Assembly (NCBI GenBank): GCA_024225635.1
Contig: JAAEMK010000029.1
Coordinates: 1 to 64,000, forward strand
DNA: 64,000 nt
Source: Desulfobacteraceae bacterium
Lineage (GTDB): Bacteria; Desulfobacterota; Desulfobacteria; Desulfobacterales; Desulfobacteraceae
Reading direction: 5' to 3'
The notes beneath the pieces are model-generated. The model was not told the DNA's origin, searched no databases, and worked only from the letters and a program-made list of their open reading frames with translations. Made by a program: the position numbers and the translations under genes. Positions 36,053 to 44,367 of this stretch are shown here, in pieces (within the stretch, counting starts at the first letter, position 1; each line of letters opens with the position of its first letter).

Positions 36053-38533
36053 ATGTCGAAAATGAGATACAGCATTGAAAAAGCATTTGAGAATCTTGCA
36101 AGGGTGATCTACAGAAACCGGCTGAAAACACTCTTTGTCATGTTTATGGTCTTTGGGGCGCTGGCATCCATGGTGGCGGATTTATCCATTGATACCTCAA
36201 CCGAAGAGATGCTTCATTCGGAGGATCCCGCCCGGATCAAATACGATGAGTTCAAAAGTCAGTTTGGCGACACATCCCTTATTCTGATCATGATCACACC
36301 GCCGGACATTTTTGAATCCTCTTTTCTCGAAAAATTAAAACGCTTCCATCGGTCGCTTGAGGATGAAGTCCCGTACATCGAGGAAGTGACAAGCCTTTTG
36401 AACATCAGGAGTACAAGGGGAGAAGGGGACACGGTTCATGTGGACGGACTGCTTGAGGGGTGGCCGGAAAAAACCTATGACCTTGGCGCCGTAAAAAATA
36501 TTGCCCGGAATATCCCCCTTTATACAAACCACATTTTATCAAAAGACCGTAAAAGCACTGCCATCATCCTTAAAACCGACGCTTCCGCATACGATCCCGC
36601 CCATAATCGTGAAAATGAAGATGATATGTCGGATGATTCAATGGGCGATGATGGGGGCATGTTTTCGGGAACGGCCCCGGTAAATGCACCGAAAGCGCTC
36701 TCCCCGGATGAAAACGCCCTGGTTTTTGATGCTGTGAACAGATTGATCAAAAGGTACGAAAACGAAAATTTTCAAATATCCTTCACAGGCGGACCGGTGG
36801 TGGTAGACGTGTTCAACCGAACCACGGACAAGGATATGAAGAAGTTTTCCGGTCTGACAACCCTTATGATCATTCTTTTTCTGGTGATTCTTTTCAGAAG
36901 GATCTCAGGTGTTATTTTACCCCTGATCGTAGTCAACATGTCCATGTTTTCAACCCTTGGCCTGATGGTTCTGACGGGTACGCCCATCTCGATGATGACA
37001 ACGGTGATCCCTTCATTCCTTATTGCGGTTGGTATTGCCGACTCCGTGCATGTCCTGGCCATATTTTACAGAAAGTACCAGGAGGGAAAGAGCAAAGAGG
37101 ATGCCATCGCTTATGCCCTGGGCCACTCGGGCCTGGCCGTTGCCATGACCAGCCTTACCACCTCGGCCGGACTTCTTTCCTTTTCATTTGCGGAAATATC
37201 CACCATCGCCGACATGGGAATTTATGCCGCCGCGGGTGTTGTCCTTGCATTGCTGTACACCATCATTCTTATGCCCGCACTGGTCGCCGTTGTTCCCGTG
37301 GTAAGGAAAAAGGCAAATCCCGGAGAAGACAAAGTCTCGTTCATGGACAGGATACTTCTCGGTTTTGCGGGGTTTTCAACCAGCCATCCCATTAAAATAG
37401 TCATTTTTTCACTGATCTGTTTTGTTGTTTCCATGGTGTATATCTCCCGGCTTGAATTTTCAAGTAATCTCCTGACCTATTTTCCGCCGGACCATGAAGT
37501 CAGAAAAGACTTGGGGCATGTGGAGGATAAATTTGAAGGGTCCATCACCGTGGAGATAATTGTTGATACCAAAAAAGAGGACGGGCTTCAGGACCCGGCA
37601 ATCCTCAAAAGCCTTGAACGGGTCTCCAATAGGATCATGGACCTTAAAAACGGTGATGTCCATGTGGGAAAAGTTTTTTCAATTGTTGATGTGGTAAAAG
37701 AGACAAACCAGGCGCTCCACGGCAATGATCCCGATTACTATTCCATTCCCCGGGATAGGGCCCAGGTTGCCCAGGAACTCATGTTGTTCCAAAACAGCAA
37801 GCCTGAAGACCTTGAAAAAATAACAGACAGCAGGTTAAGCAAAGCCAGGGTCACCATCAATACCAAATGGGTGGATTCAGTCCTCTACGAAGATTTTGTC
37901 GACCATCTCGAGATGATATTTGAAAAAGAGTTTCAAGGTCGTGCCGAGGTAATCGTAACGGGTCTTTCCGCCCTTCTTGCCAGAACCATCCCGGCGGCGC
38001 TCCACAGTATGATGGAAAGTTATTATATCGCCTTCTGCATCATCACCATTCTGATGCTGGTTCTGGTTGGCGACATTAAGCTCGGTCTGCTCAGCATGGC
38101 GCCCAATCTCTTGCCCATAATCATGGTCATGGGGCTTATCAGCGCCTTTGGCATCAATCTTGACATCAACACATTGTTTATCGGGAGTGTCGCCATCGGC
38201 CTTGTGGTGGATGACACGATTCACTTTATGTACAACTACAAGAAATACTACGATAGTACCGGAAATCCGGTGTTAGCAGTTGAAAAAACCCTGCTTGGCA
38301 CCGGAAGGGCGCTCCTTATCACATCCGTGGTGCTGGCCGCCAATTTCTTTGTCATAACCACGGCAACGTTGAACCACAGCATACGGTTCGGACTGTTTAC
38401 AGGTATTGTCGTCATCCTGGCCCTGCTTGCGGACTTTGTTCTTGCGCCCGCCCTGATGGTTCTGGCAAGCGCGAAAGAAGAGGCAAAGAGCGTGTCACAA
38501 ATACAGGGACCCGTCATCAAATCAATTGAATAA
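36053..38533 (+). CDS. RND superfamily permease, MMPL/SSD type
   Basis: 826 residues, two copies of a six-helix MMPL unit with periplasmic loops at about 55-265 and 465-640. Conserved helix-4-type motifs are IAVGIADSVHVLAIFYRKYQ at about 325 and IGLVVDDTIHFMYNYKKYY at about 716, both with the expected acidic/His residues. An acidic insert (DDMSDDSMGDDGG, about 190) is unusual. This class (COG1033) moves lipids or other hydrophobic molecules across or out of the inner membrane, e.g. MmpL and HpnN. It leads an operon of four genes whose other products are periplasmic or outer-membrane. Good GAGGCGG ribosome site. Confidence 0.88.
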   Translation: MSKMRYSIEKAFENLARVIYRNRLKTLFVMFMVFGALASMVADLSIDTSTEEMLHSEDPARIKYDEFKSQFGDTSLILIMITPPDIFESSFLEKLKRFHRSLEDEVPYIEEVTSLLNIRSTRGEGDTVHVDGLLEGWPEKTYDLGAVKNIARNIPLYTNHILSKDRKSTAIILKTDASAYDPAHNRENEDDMSDDSMGDDGGMFSGTAPVNAPKALSPDENALVFDAVNRLIKRYENENFQISFTGGPVVVDVFNRTTDKDMKKFSGLTTLMIILFLVILFRRISGVILPLIVVNMSMFSTLGLMVLTGTPISMMTTVIPSFLIAVGIADSVHVLAIFYRKYQEGKSKEDAIAYALGHSGLAVAMTSLTTSAGLLSFSFAEISTIADMGIYAAAGVVLALLYTIILMPALVAVVPVVRKKANPGEDKVSFMDRILLGFAGFSTSHPIKIVIFSLICFVVSMVYISRLEFSSNLLTYFPPDHEVRKDLGHVEDKFEGSITVEIIVDTKKEDGLQDPAILKSLERVSNRIMDLKNGDVHVGKVFSIVDVVKETNQALHGNDPDYYSIPRDRAQVAQELMLFQNSKPEDLEKITDSRLSKARVTINTKWVDSVLYEDFVDHLEMIFEKEFQGRAEVIVTGLSALLARTIPAALHSMMESYYIAFCIITILMLVLVGDIKLGLLSMAPNLLPIIMVMGLISAFGINLDINTLFIGSVAIGLVVDDTIHFMYNYKKYYDSTGNPVLAVEKTLLGTGRALLITSVVLAANFFVITTATLNHSIRFGLFTGIVVILALLADFVLAPALMVLASAKEEAKSVSQIQGPVIKSIE

Positions 38534-38542
38534 AGGAGGAAC

Positions 38543-39487
38543 ATGAAAATGAAAATGGCAATGACAATGACAAGGGAAAAATCACTGAAAATTTTCACTC
38601 TCACGGGCATTTATCTGATAACGGTATTTTGCTTTACCCTGATATCCGCCCTGCCTGGCGTTGGGTCTGAATTGCCCCGGAAGCTTTCGGAGCCGGAGAG
38701 TCTTTCCCGTACGCTTCTGGAGAAATACGGCTCGGTCCGGGACTACACGGCTGTCATGCTCAAGCAGGAGCGCATTGATGGAGCCTTGAACGATGTTGAA
38801 ACCATTGAGTTAAAATTCCGAAAACCCGGTGACATTTACATGAAATGGGTGGGGGAACCGAATAAGGGGCAGGAATTGATCTATCGTGCAGGCCGGAACG
38901 GAAACAAGATAATCGCCCACAGGGGCGGATTCTGGAGTTTTTTAAGCGGAAAGATGGAGCCCTTGGGCAGTATGGCCATGAAAAACCAGCATCATCCCGT
39001 TATGATGGCAGGCGTTGGCCCAACAACCAAAGCGGTGCTCAAGGACCTGAAAAAGGGAGTGAAAAACGATGATATCTCCTCGCGCTATATGGGGGTGGTT
39101 GATCTTGGGGGAGAAAAGGCCTATCAAATTGAAACCCTTTTTCCCAATCCTGTCAAGGAAGCGTCTTTTACTCATATTGCAAAAGACGGGGAGACCCTAT
39201 GGGACCTGGCCGGCCTGTATGATATAGCCATGTATTCAATCTATTTGCTGAATAAGGATATAGACCCCTCTGATGAATTGGATGCGGGAACAGAGGTGAT
39301 CATCCCTGAATATTACTGCACAAAATCAAACGTATATATATCAACGGAAACAATGATGATAGTCAAGATCGAAAGCTATGATCAGTATGGCGACCTTTAT
39401 GAAATGTACCATTATAAGGATATCAGGTTGAATGTCGGCCTTTCGGATATGGATTTTGACACCAAAAACCCGGCATACGAGTTCTGA
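38543..39487 (+). CDS. DUF1571 periplasmic protein with embedded LysM-like module
   Basis: 314 residues. Signal anchor at about 15-38, then a LolA-like DUF1571 body: YTAVMLKQERIDGALNDVET at about 68, ELKFRKPGDIYMKWVGEPNK at about 94. At about 205-253 a LysM-like segment interrupts it (KDGETLWDLAGLYDIAMYSI, then YLLNKDIDPSDELDAGTEVI with IPEYY), after which the fold resumes with YISTETMMIVKIESYDQYGD and the DUF1571 end motif. LysM would hold it at peptidoglycan. GGAGGA ribosome site; 9 bp after the permease. Likely a periplasmic carrier for the permease's substrate. Confidence 0.8.
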   Translation: MKMKMAMTMTREKSLKIFTLTGIYLITVFCFTLISALPGVGSELPRKLSEPESLSRTLLEKYGSVRDYTAVMLKQERIDGALNDVETIELKFRKPGDIYMKWVGEPNKGQELIYRAGRNGNKIIAHRGGFWSFLSGKMEPLGSMAMKNQHHPVMMAGVGPTTKAVLKDLKKGVKNDDISSRYMGVVDLGGEKAYQIETLFPNPVKEASFTHIAKDGETLWDLAGLYDIAMYSIYLLNKDIDPSDELDAGTEVIIPEYYCTKSNVYISTETMMIVKIESYDQYGDLYEMYHYKDIRLNVGLSDMDFDTKNPAYEF

Positions 39488-39625
39488 TGCTGTAACGCGT
39501 TTCCTCCTCCTCTCCAGCCCGCCGATGCAACCGGGGGTAATCATCATAGCCCTGGCTGGGCTGGGGAGGGTTACACGTTTTCATGAACAGGCGCTTTTAC
39601 TTGAAACCATCAACGGGGAGTCATC

Positions 39626-40435
39626 ATGATAAGAAAAATGTTTCTACTGAAAGCGGTCGTAACCGTTTTGCTTTTACTCATGCCGGGAGTCGTTACCGCC
39701 GATCAACCTGAAGCCAGGCGAATCATGGAAAAGGTCGAGGCCGTGGATGATGGCGATAATCGCACCGCTGATATGCTCATGATCCTCACGGATAAAAAAG
39801 GAGCAAAACGAAAGAAGTATTTCAAGACATTCTCCAAGGAGTACGGAGAGGATTCCAAACAGCTCATGATCATTGACCGGCCCGCAAACATCAGAAATTC
39901 CGGATTCCTGACATTTGACTATGACAATCCCGACCAGGATGACGACCAGTGGCTCTATCTGCCGTCCCTGGGGCGGCCCAAAAGAATCGCCACGGGCGAC
40001 AAGGACGGAAGTTTCATGGGGTCCGACCTGAACTATTCCGACATGGCCTCAAGGGAGCTTGAGGACTATGACTACCGGATACTGAAAGAGATGACCCTCA
40101 AGGATGAAAAGGTCTGGCTGATCGAGTCACTTCCACGGTCTGAGAAGGTGATTGACGAGACCGGCTACAGAAAATTGATCCTGGCCGTACGGCAGGATAT
40201 TTACCTGGTTTCCAGGATCAAGGCATGGCCGGCAAAAGGCAATTATGTAAAGATAACCGATTTCAGCAACCTCGAAGAAGTCGATGGGATTCTTGTGCAC
40301 AAGGATGTAAGGGTGATTAAAAAGGCCGGTAAAAGCATCACCCACAAAACCCAATTGCTGTTGAGCGACATTAAATTTAACCAGGACCTGTCTGATGACT
40401 TTTTTACACTCAGAAGACTTGAAAAAGGGTTGTAG
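39626..40435 (+). CDS. LolA-like outer-membrane lipoprotein-sorting family protein
   Basis: 269 residues. Signal peptide of about 25 residues (AVVTVLLLLMPGVVTA) then a LolA/LppX-like fold of the 'outer membrane lipoprotein-sorting protein' family (PF17131 type): DMLMILTDKKGAKRKKYFKT, DDQWLYLPSLGRPKRI and SFMGSDLNYSDMASRELEDY at about 132 are characteristic. Such proteins bind lipid or lipoprotein in a half-barrel and occur with MMPL permeases and DUF1302 proteins. It is separated from the previous gene by 138 bp and from the next by only 2 bp, so it is coupled to the outer-membrane partner. Confidence 0.87.
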   Translation: MIRKMFLLKAVVTVLLLLMPGVVTADQPEARRIMEKVEAVDDGDNRTADMLMILTDKKGAKRKKYFKTFSKEYGEDSKQLMIIDRPANIRNSGFLTFDYDNPDQDDDQWLYLPSLGRPKRIATGDKDGSFMGSDLNYSDMASRELEDYDYRILKEMTLKDEKVWLIESLPRSEKVIDETGYRKLILAVRQDIYLVSRIKAWPAKGNYVKITDFSNLEEVDGILVHKDVRVIKKAGKSITHKTQLLLSDIKFNQDLSDDFFTLRRLEKGL

Positions 40436-40437
40436 GG

Positions 40438-41922
40438 ATGAACTTGAAATCGGTACTTATTACTGCATTGATACTTGCCGCGCCTGTTTTCCTGTTTTCG
40501 GATGGGTTTGCGTTGACCTCCCCCACAGGGGTAGTAGGGGTAGTCGCTGAGAATCAACAGGCGGACACGGGGTTTGAAGATGACTTTCCTTCCGGCGATT
40601 TTGAAAGTGATTCCTTTGATAATGATGCCCCGGAGAACCCGGGAACCGGTTCTGGAACAAACCCGAAATTGTCTTTCCTTGATCCGGGCGGTTACTTGAA
40701 GTTCTCTTCTTCTTACAACACAGCCCACCACCGGCCGGAACCTGGGGATACGGACTGGCGGGGCCTCTCCTCCTTCAGGTCTGAGCTTTTCCTGGAGCTG
40801 GATGGCCGGCTGCCCCATGGGTGGAAAATAAAGGTGTCCGGCTTTGGATTGTTCGATGGGGCATACTGTATCAACGGCAGGGATGACTATACCGATGAGG
40901 TGCTGGATCACTACGAACATGAGCTTGAATTAAAAGACACCTATCTCCAGGGCCGGCTTACTGATAAATTGGATTTGAAAGCGGGAAGGCAAATTGTTGT
41001 ATGGGGAAAGTCGGACAGTCTTCGCCTGACAGACATCCTGAACCCGGAAAATCTCAGGGAACCCGGGAAAACCGATCTGGAGGATCGCAGGCTGCCGGTA
41101 TGGATGACAAAACTTGACTGTTATGAAGGCGACTGGAGCTTCACGGCAATTGCCGTGCATGAACACCGGTGGAACAAACTGCCGGAATACGGCAGTGATT
41201 TTTATTCTTCCGATACCCCCCTCCCGCCTGAAGAGACGCCCACTGAAAACCTGGAAAACACAGAATATGCCGTGTCAGTAAAAGGCATTTTTACCGGGTG
41301 GGATTTCGCCCTCTACTATGCCGACTATTATGAGGACACGCCCTACCTGAAATTTTTATCCGGTTCCCCCGGTTCGTTTGTCTTGCGTCACGCCCACCAG
41401 CAGATGATCGGAGCAGATGTCAACCTGGCCAGGGGAGACTTCCTGTTCAAGGCTGAAGCTGCATTCTTCAAGGGCGTTCGATTCTCAGACAGTGTTGACA
41501 CTGGCACAGATCCCCCCGGGATTCACAGCGTGCCGGATTCCTATTCCAAAACCGCGATCCTGGCAGGAATTGAGTATACCGGTTTTACTGACACCATGAT
41601 AACCGTTGAAACAATGAACACCCACATCCACGGGCATGACCGTTCCGCAAAAAACGCCGGTGCCGATGAAGATCTTATGGTCACCTCCATACGCATTCAA
41701 CGGGATTTCCTCAATGAGCAGCTGACCCTTGAGAGCCTGTCTATCCTCTACGGGGATAAATCCCGGGACGGCGGCATACACCGGTTTTCGGCCGTGTATG
41801 ATGTCACCGATGACCTCACCGTCAGAACCGGTTATATGCTGTATGACTCCGGTGATCTGCCGGTGTTTCAATCCATCGGCGAAAATGACAGAATCTTCCT
41901 TGATATCAAGTACAGCTTCTGA
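40438..41922 (+). CDS. DUF1302-like outer-membrane beta-barrel protein
   Basis: 494 residues. Signal peptide to about 28, an acidic linker (about 40-70), then a barrel typical of DUF1302/alginate-export-like proteins: KLDLKAGRQIVVWGKSDSLR and LTDILNPENLREPGKTDLED at about 185-220. The chain ends LDIKYSF with a terminal Phe, the usual BAM recognition signal. It is probably the outer-membrane end of the system beginning with the MMPL permease. A degenerate relative of its last 50 residues occurs at 47606-47764. Confidence 0.85.
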   Translation: MNLKSVLITALILAAPVFLFSDGFALTSPTGVVGVVAENQQADTGFEDDFPSGDFESDSFDNDAPENPGTGSGTNPKLSFLDPGGYLKFSSSYNTAHHRPEPGDTDWRGLSSFRSELFLELDGRLPHGWKIKVSGFGLFDGAYCINGRDDYTDEVLDHYEHELELKDTYLQGRLTDKLDLKAGRQIVVWGKSDSLRLTDILNPENLREPGKTDLEDRRLPVWMTKLDCYEGDWSFTAIAVHEHRWNKLPEYGSDFYSSDTPLPPEETPTENLENTEYAVSVKGIFTGWDFALYYADYYEDTPYLKFLSGSPGSFVLRHAHQQMIGADVNLARGDFLFKAEAAFFKGVRFSDSVDTGTDPPGIHSVPDSYSKTAILAGIEYTGFTDTMITVETMNTHIHGHDRSAKNAGADEDLMVTSIRIQRDFLNEQLTLESLSILYGDKSRDGGIHRFSAVYDVTDDLTVRTGYMLYDSGDLPVFQSIGENDRIFLDIKYSF

Positions 41923-41938
41923 TTCTGTAGAATCACGT

Positions 41939-42739
41939 CTACAGCCGGGATTTAATATCTTCGGTAATGTCTAAGGGTTCAACATCCTTGGGCACCAAAT
42001 ATTTAAATGTTGTTTTAGGCAAACCTTGATTGACAATCAAATTGTTAATTTTTACTTTATACATGTTTTGCTTTTGGGGGTCTTTATTATCGGAGCCCAA
42101 TTGATACATAGTTACATGAAAATCTACAGGATCAAACTCAATGGTTATGAACCGGAATTGCTTCATAAAACGATTAACAACCGTTTCGTCTAATCGTGTT
42201 TTACGTTTGCTTGCATATTCTTTGAATTTGTTGGCGTTGATTGTACCTGTAAGTAGAGTTCTATCCTTCAGGCATGTTACCGACAGATCATAGGTTCTGA
42301 TAAAGCTGCGAATGGTTTCAGGAAAACCCTCACCATTCATCAACCCGGAACCCATCATATAGAAGGTTGTGTCAAATGGTCTCTGTTTATCTACCAATCC
42401 TGGAAGCTTAACTTTAAATACTTCTATATTCCTGGCAGCTTTTACCTCCACCCATTGGTGTTTTCCATCAAATATTGTCATCCACTCGACTTCTTTCTGA
42501 AATCCCGGCACAAGACGAATACGTAATCGATCTGGAACTTTACCTGTTATGGTTGAGTGCATTCGTTGTTGATCAAGCGTTACCAGCGCTTCTACTCGAT
42601 AATCTTTTATATTGTTTATCCAATTTTCAATGCCCGCCATGACCATCGCTTTATCACATGCCATAAGCGTTTGATTGCTATCGGAATAGATCGTGAAAAA
42701 ACTATATAATAGTAACGTAGTCAAGATTCGTATTCTCAT
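41939..42739 (-). CDS. Periplasmic LolA-like protein, second type
   Basis: 266 residues. Signal peptide MRIRILTTLLLYSFFTIYS, then a body compatible with the LolA/DUF1571-like half-barrel: IKDYRVEALVTLDQQRMHST, VPDRLRIRLVPGFQKEVEWM, TIFDGKHQWVEVKAARNIEV, and C-terminal FRFITIEFDPVDFHVTMYQL. Not a close relative of the two LolA-like proteins in the adjacent operon. DNA is clearly more AT-rich than its surroundings. The ATG overlaps the TAA of the LysM gene by one base (TAATG), so translation is coupled. Function unknown. Confidence 0.65.
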   Translation of the reverse strand: MRIRILTTLLLYSFFTIYSDSNQTLMACDKAMVMAGIENWINNIKDYRVEALVTLDQQRMHSTITGKVPDRLRIRLVPGFQKEVEWMTIFDGKHQWVEVKAARNIEVFKVKLPGLVDKQRPFDTTFYMMGSGLMNGEGFPETIRSFIRTYDLSVTCLKDRTLLTGTINANKFKEYASKRKTRLDETVVNRFMKQFRFITIEFDPVDFHVTMYQLGSDNKDPQKQNMYKVKINNLIVNQGLPKTTFKYLVPKDVEPLDITEDIKSRL

Positions 42740-43623
42740 TAAAATATGCCTTTCCCATTGTTTAAAATTCGAATGTCTCCAAATTTATACCCTAACCAGA
42801 CATGAGCACCGATACCTGCAAAGGGAATCGGTATCGTGTAGACGCCTGGATTGGTTATCCTCAGATTTTTAATGGTCGTTTCAGTTAGATAACGTAGTTT
42901 TTTATACTTTTGAATAGTATCTATTGCCTTACCAAGACCTTTGATTCCTTTTATTACATCACTTAATTTCGAGATTAAGGCAAGATCTAAGTCAAAATTA
43001 CCGGTAACGCCACTCATCTCGTGAGCATCTTCATATCCATGAGCAATGATAAAGACAGCACTGATACTCCCACCAAGACCGGGTCCAAGCTTCCAACCGT
43101 TGATATTTATGGTTGCGTTACGTACATCAGGTAATTCATCTCCCAGGTTGTAGAGCAATCCGGTTAAATCATGCGCACCGATTAAAAAAAAGTCTCCAGA
43201 ATGACCTTTGCCAATACCGGCCCACACTTTACGTAAGGCAGAGGGAACCTTACCTTCTATGTAAGTAGGAGGTAGTTCAATGATTTGCGCAGGGATATGG
43301 ATAATACCTGGGGATGCATCCGAGGAGAACATATAATTTTTTTGGTCAAGTGTTACTTTTGTGCAACCTACATGATGCCTGAGGTACCAGTTGACTTCCG
43401 CCGGATCACGGGTTCGAAAATTTTCATATATAAGTTCCCAAACCTCCATTCTGTGCAATTTCGCTAAACTGGTGAAACTATCACCGGTCTGAACTTTATA
43501 AGGTTTTGAACTAGGAGGAACAAAATTTTGGGGTAGTGGGTTGATCGGTTTGTTTTCAAAAGGCATAGATCGTAAGCCTCTTTTGTGATCGACAATAGGT
43601 CTCTTAATCGCTAATGTCATCAT
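42739..43623 (-). CDS. LysM-domain protein of unknown function
   Basis: 294 residues. An N-terminal proline-rich stretch is followed by a LysM-like module, YKVQTGDSFTSLAKLHRMEV, extended by WELIYENFRTRDPAEVNWYL and ending GIIHIP. The middle has a Gly-rich hydrophobic part (NGWKLGPGLGGSISAVFIIA, then HGYEDAHEMSGVTGNFDLDL) and the tail a hydrophobic Gly/Ile segment. No signal peptide, so export would need another route. The start at 43623 has GGGAGA upstream inside sdhB and overlaps its end by 20 bp; an alternative ATG is at 43566. AT-rich composition suggests transfer together with the following gene. Confidence 0.6.
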   Translation of the reverse strand: MMTLAIKRPIVDHKRGLRSMPFENKPINPLPQNFVPPSSKPYKVQTGDSFTSLAKLHRMEVWELIYENFRTRDPAEVNWYLRHHVGCTKVTLDQKNYMFSSDASPGIIHIPAQIIELPPTYIEGKVPSALRKVWAGIGKGHSGDFFLIGAHDLTGLLYNLGDELPDVRNATININGWKLGPGLGGSISAVFIIAHGYEDAHEMSGVTGNFDLDLALISKLSDVIKGIKGLGKAIDTIQKYKKLRYLTETTIKNLRITNPGVYTIPIPFAGIGAHVWLGYKFGDIRILNNGKGIF

Positions 43624-44350
43624 TTATGGATTCTCCCTTGGCTTTGCGGTGATCCTGGATCATTTTCTTGGTTTGATTGATCCGTTTGGTGATTTTGATT
43701 CCCCTTGGGCACGCCTCGGTGCACTTAAAATGGTTTTGGCATGCCCATACCCCGTCCGGCCTGTCCAGATCGGGGAGCCGCTCTTTAAATCCCTTGTCAC
43801 GGGAATCCGCGATAAACCGGTAGGCCTGTGACACGGCGGCGGGTCCCAGAAAATCCTTGTTTTCTTCCGGGACTGGACAGGCGGAATAGCAGGATGCGCA
43901 CAAAATGCAATTGGTGGCATCATCGAATTTCATCCGTTCTTCCGGGGACTGCAATCGCTCTTTTTCCGGCAAGGGATCGTCGTTGATCAAAAAGGGCTTA
44001 ATGGATCGGTATTTATCGAAAAAATCCGCCTGGTCCACGATCAGGTCCCTTTGGACCGGCAAATACCGCAGCGGTCGAATTTCCACCACGGCACCGTCCC
44101 CGTCCGCCACTTCCTGAACCAGGGTTTTACAGGCCAGCCGGTCCTTGCCGTTGATCCGCATGGCATCGGAACCGCACACCCCATGGGCACAGCTTTTTCG
44201 AAATCCCAGGGTGCCGTCCTGGAATTGCTTGATGGTGATTAACGCATCCAGCAGCCTGTCCGTGGGGGCCGCCTCAACCGTGTACTCCTGAAATCGTGAT
44301 TCTTTATCTGTTTCAGGATTGAATCGTTCTATTTTCAGAATGATCTTCAT
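43604..44350 (-). CDS. sdhB: Succinate dehydrogenase/fumarate reductase iron-sulfur subunit
   Basis: 248 residues. [2Fe-2S] domain with SCAHGVCGSDAMRINGKDRL-AC at about 53-73 and the [4Fe-4S]/[3Fe-4S] motifs CILCASCYSACPVP at about 150 and CQNHFKCTEACPRGI at about 207. It passes electrons from the FAD of SdhA towards the quinone site. AAGGAGC lies before the ATG, and it begins 17 bp after sdhA. The C-terminal end overlaps the start of the LysM gene. No cytochrome b subunit gene (sdhC) accompanies the pair. Confidence 0.93.
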   Translation of the reverse strand: MKIILKIERFNPETDKESRFQEYTVEAAPTDRLLDALITIKQFQDGTLGFRKSCAHGVCGSDAMRINGKDRLACKTLVQEVADGDGAVVEIRPLRYLPVQRDLIVDQADFFDKYRSIKPFLINDDPLPEKERLQSPEERMKFDDATNCILCASCYSACPVPEENKDFLGPAAVSQAYRFIADSRDKGFKERLPDLDRPDGVWACQNHFKCTEACPRGIKITKRINQTKKMIQDHRKAKGESINDDISD

Positions 44351-44367
44351 TTGCCGCTCCTTAAATT

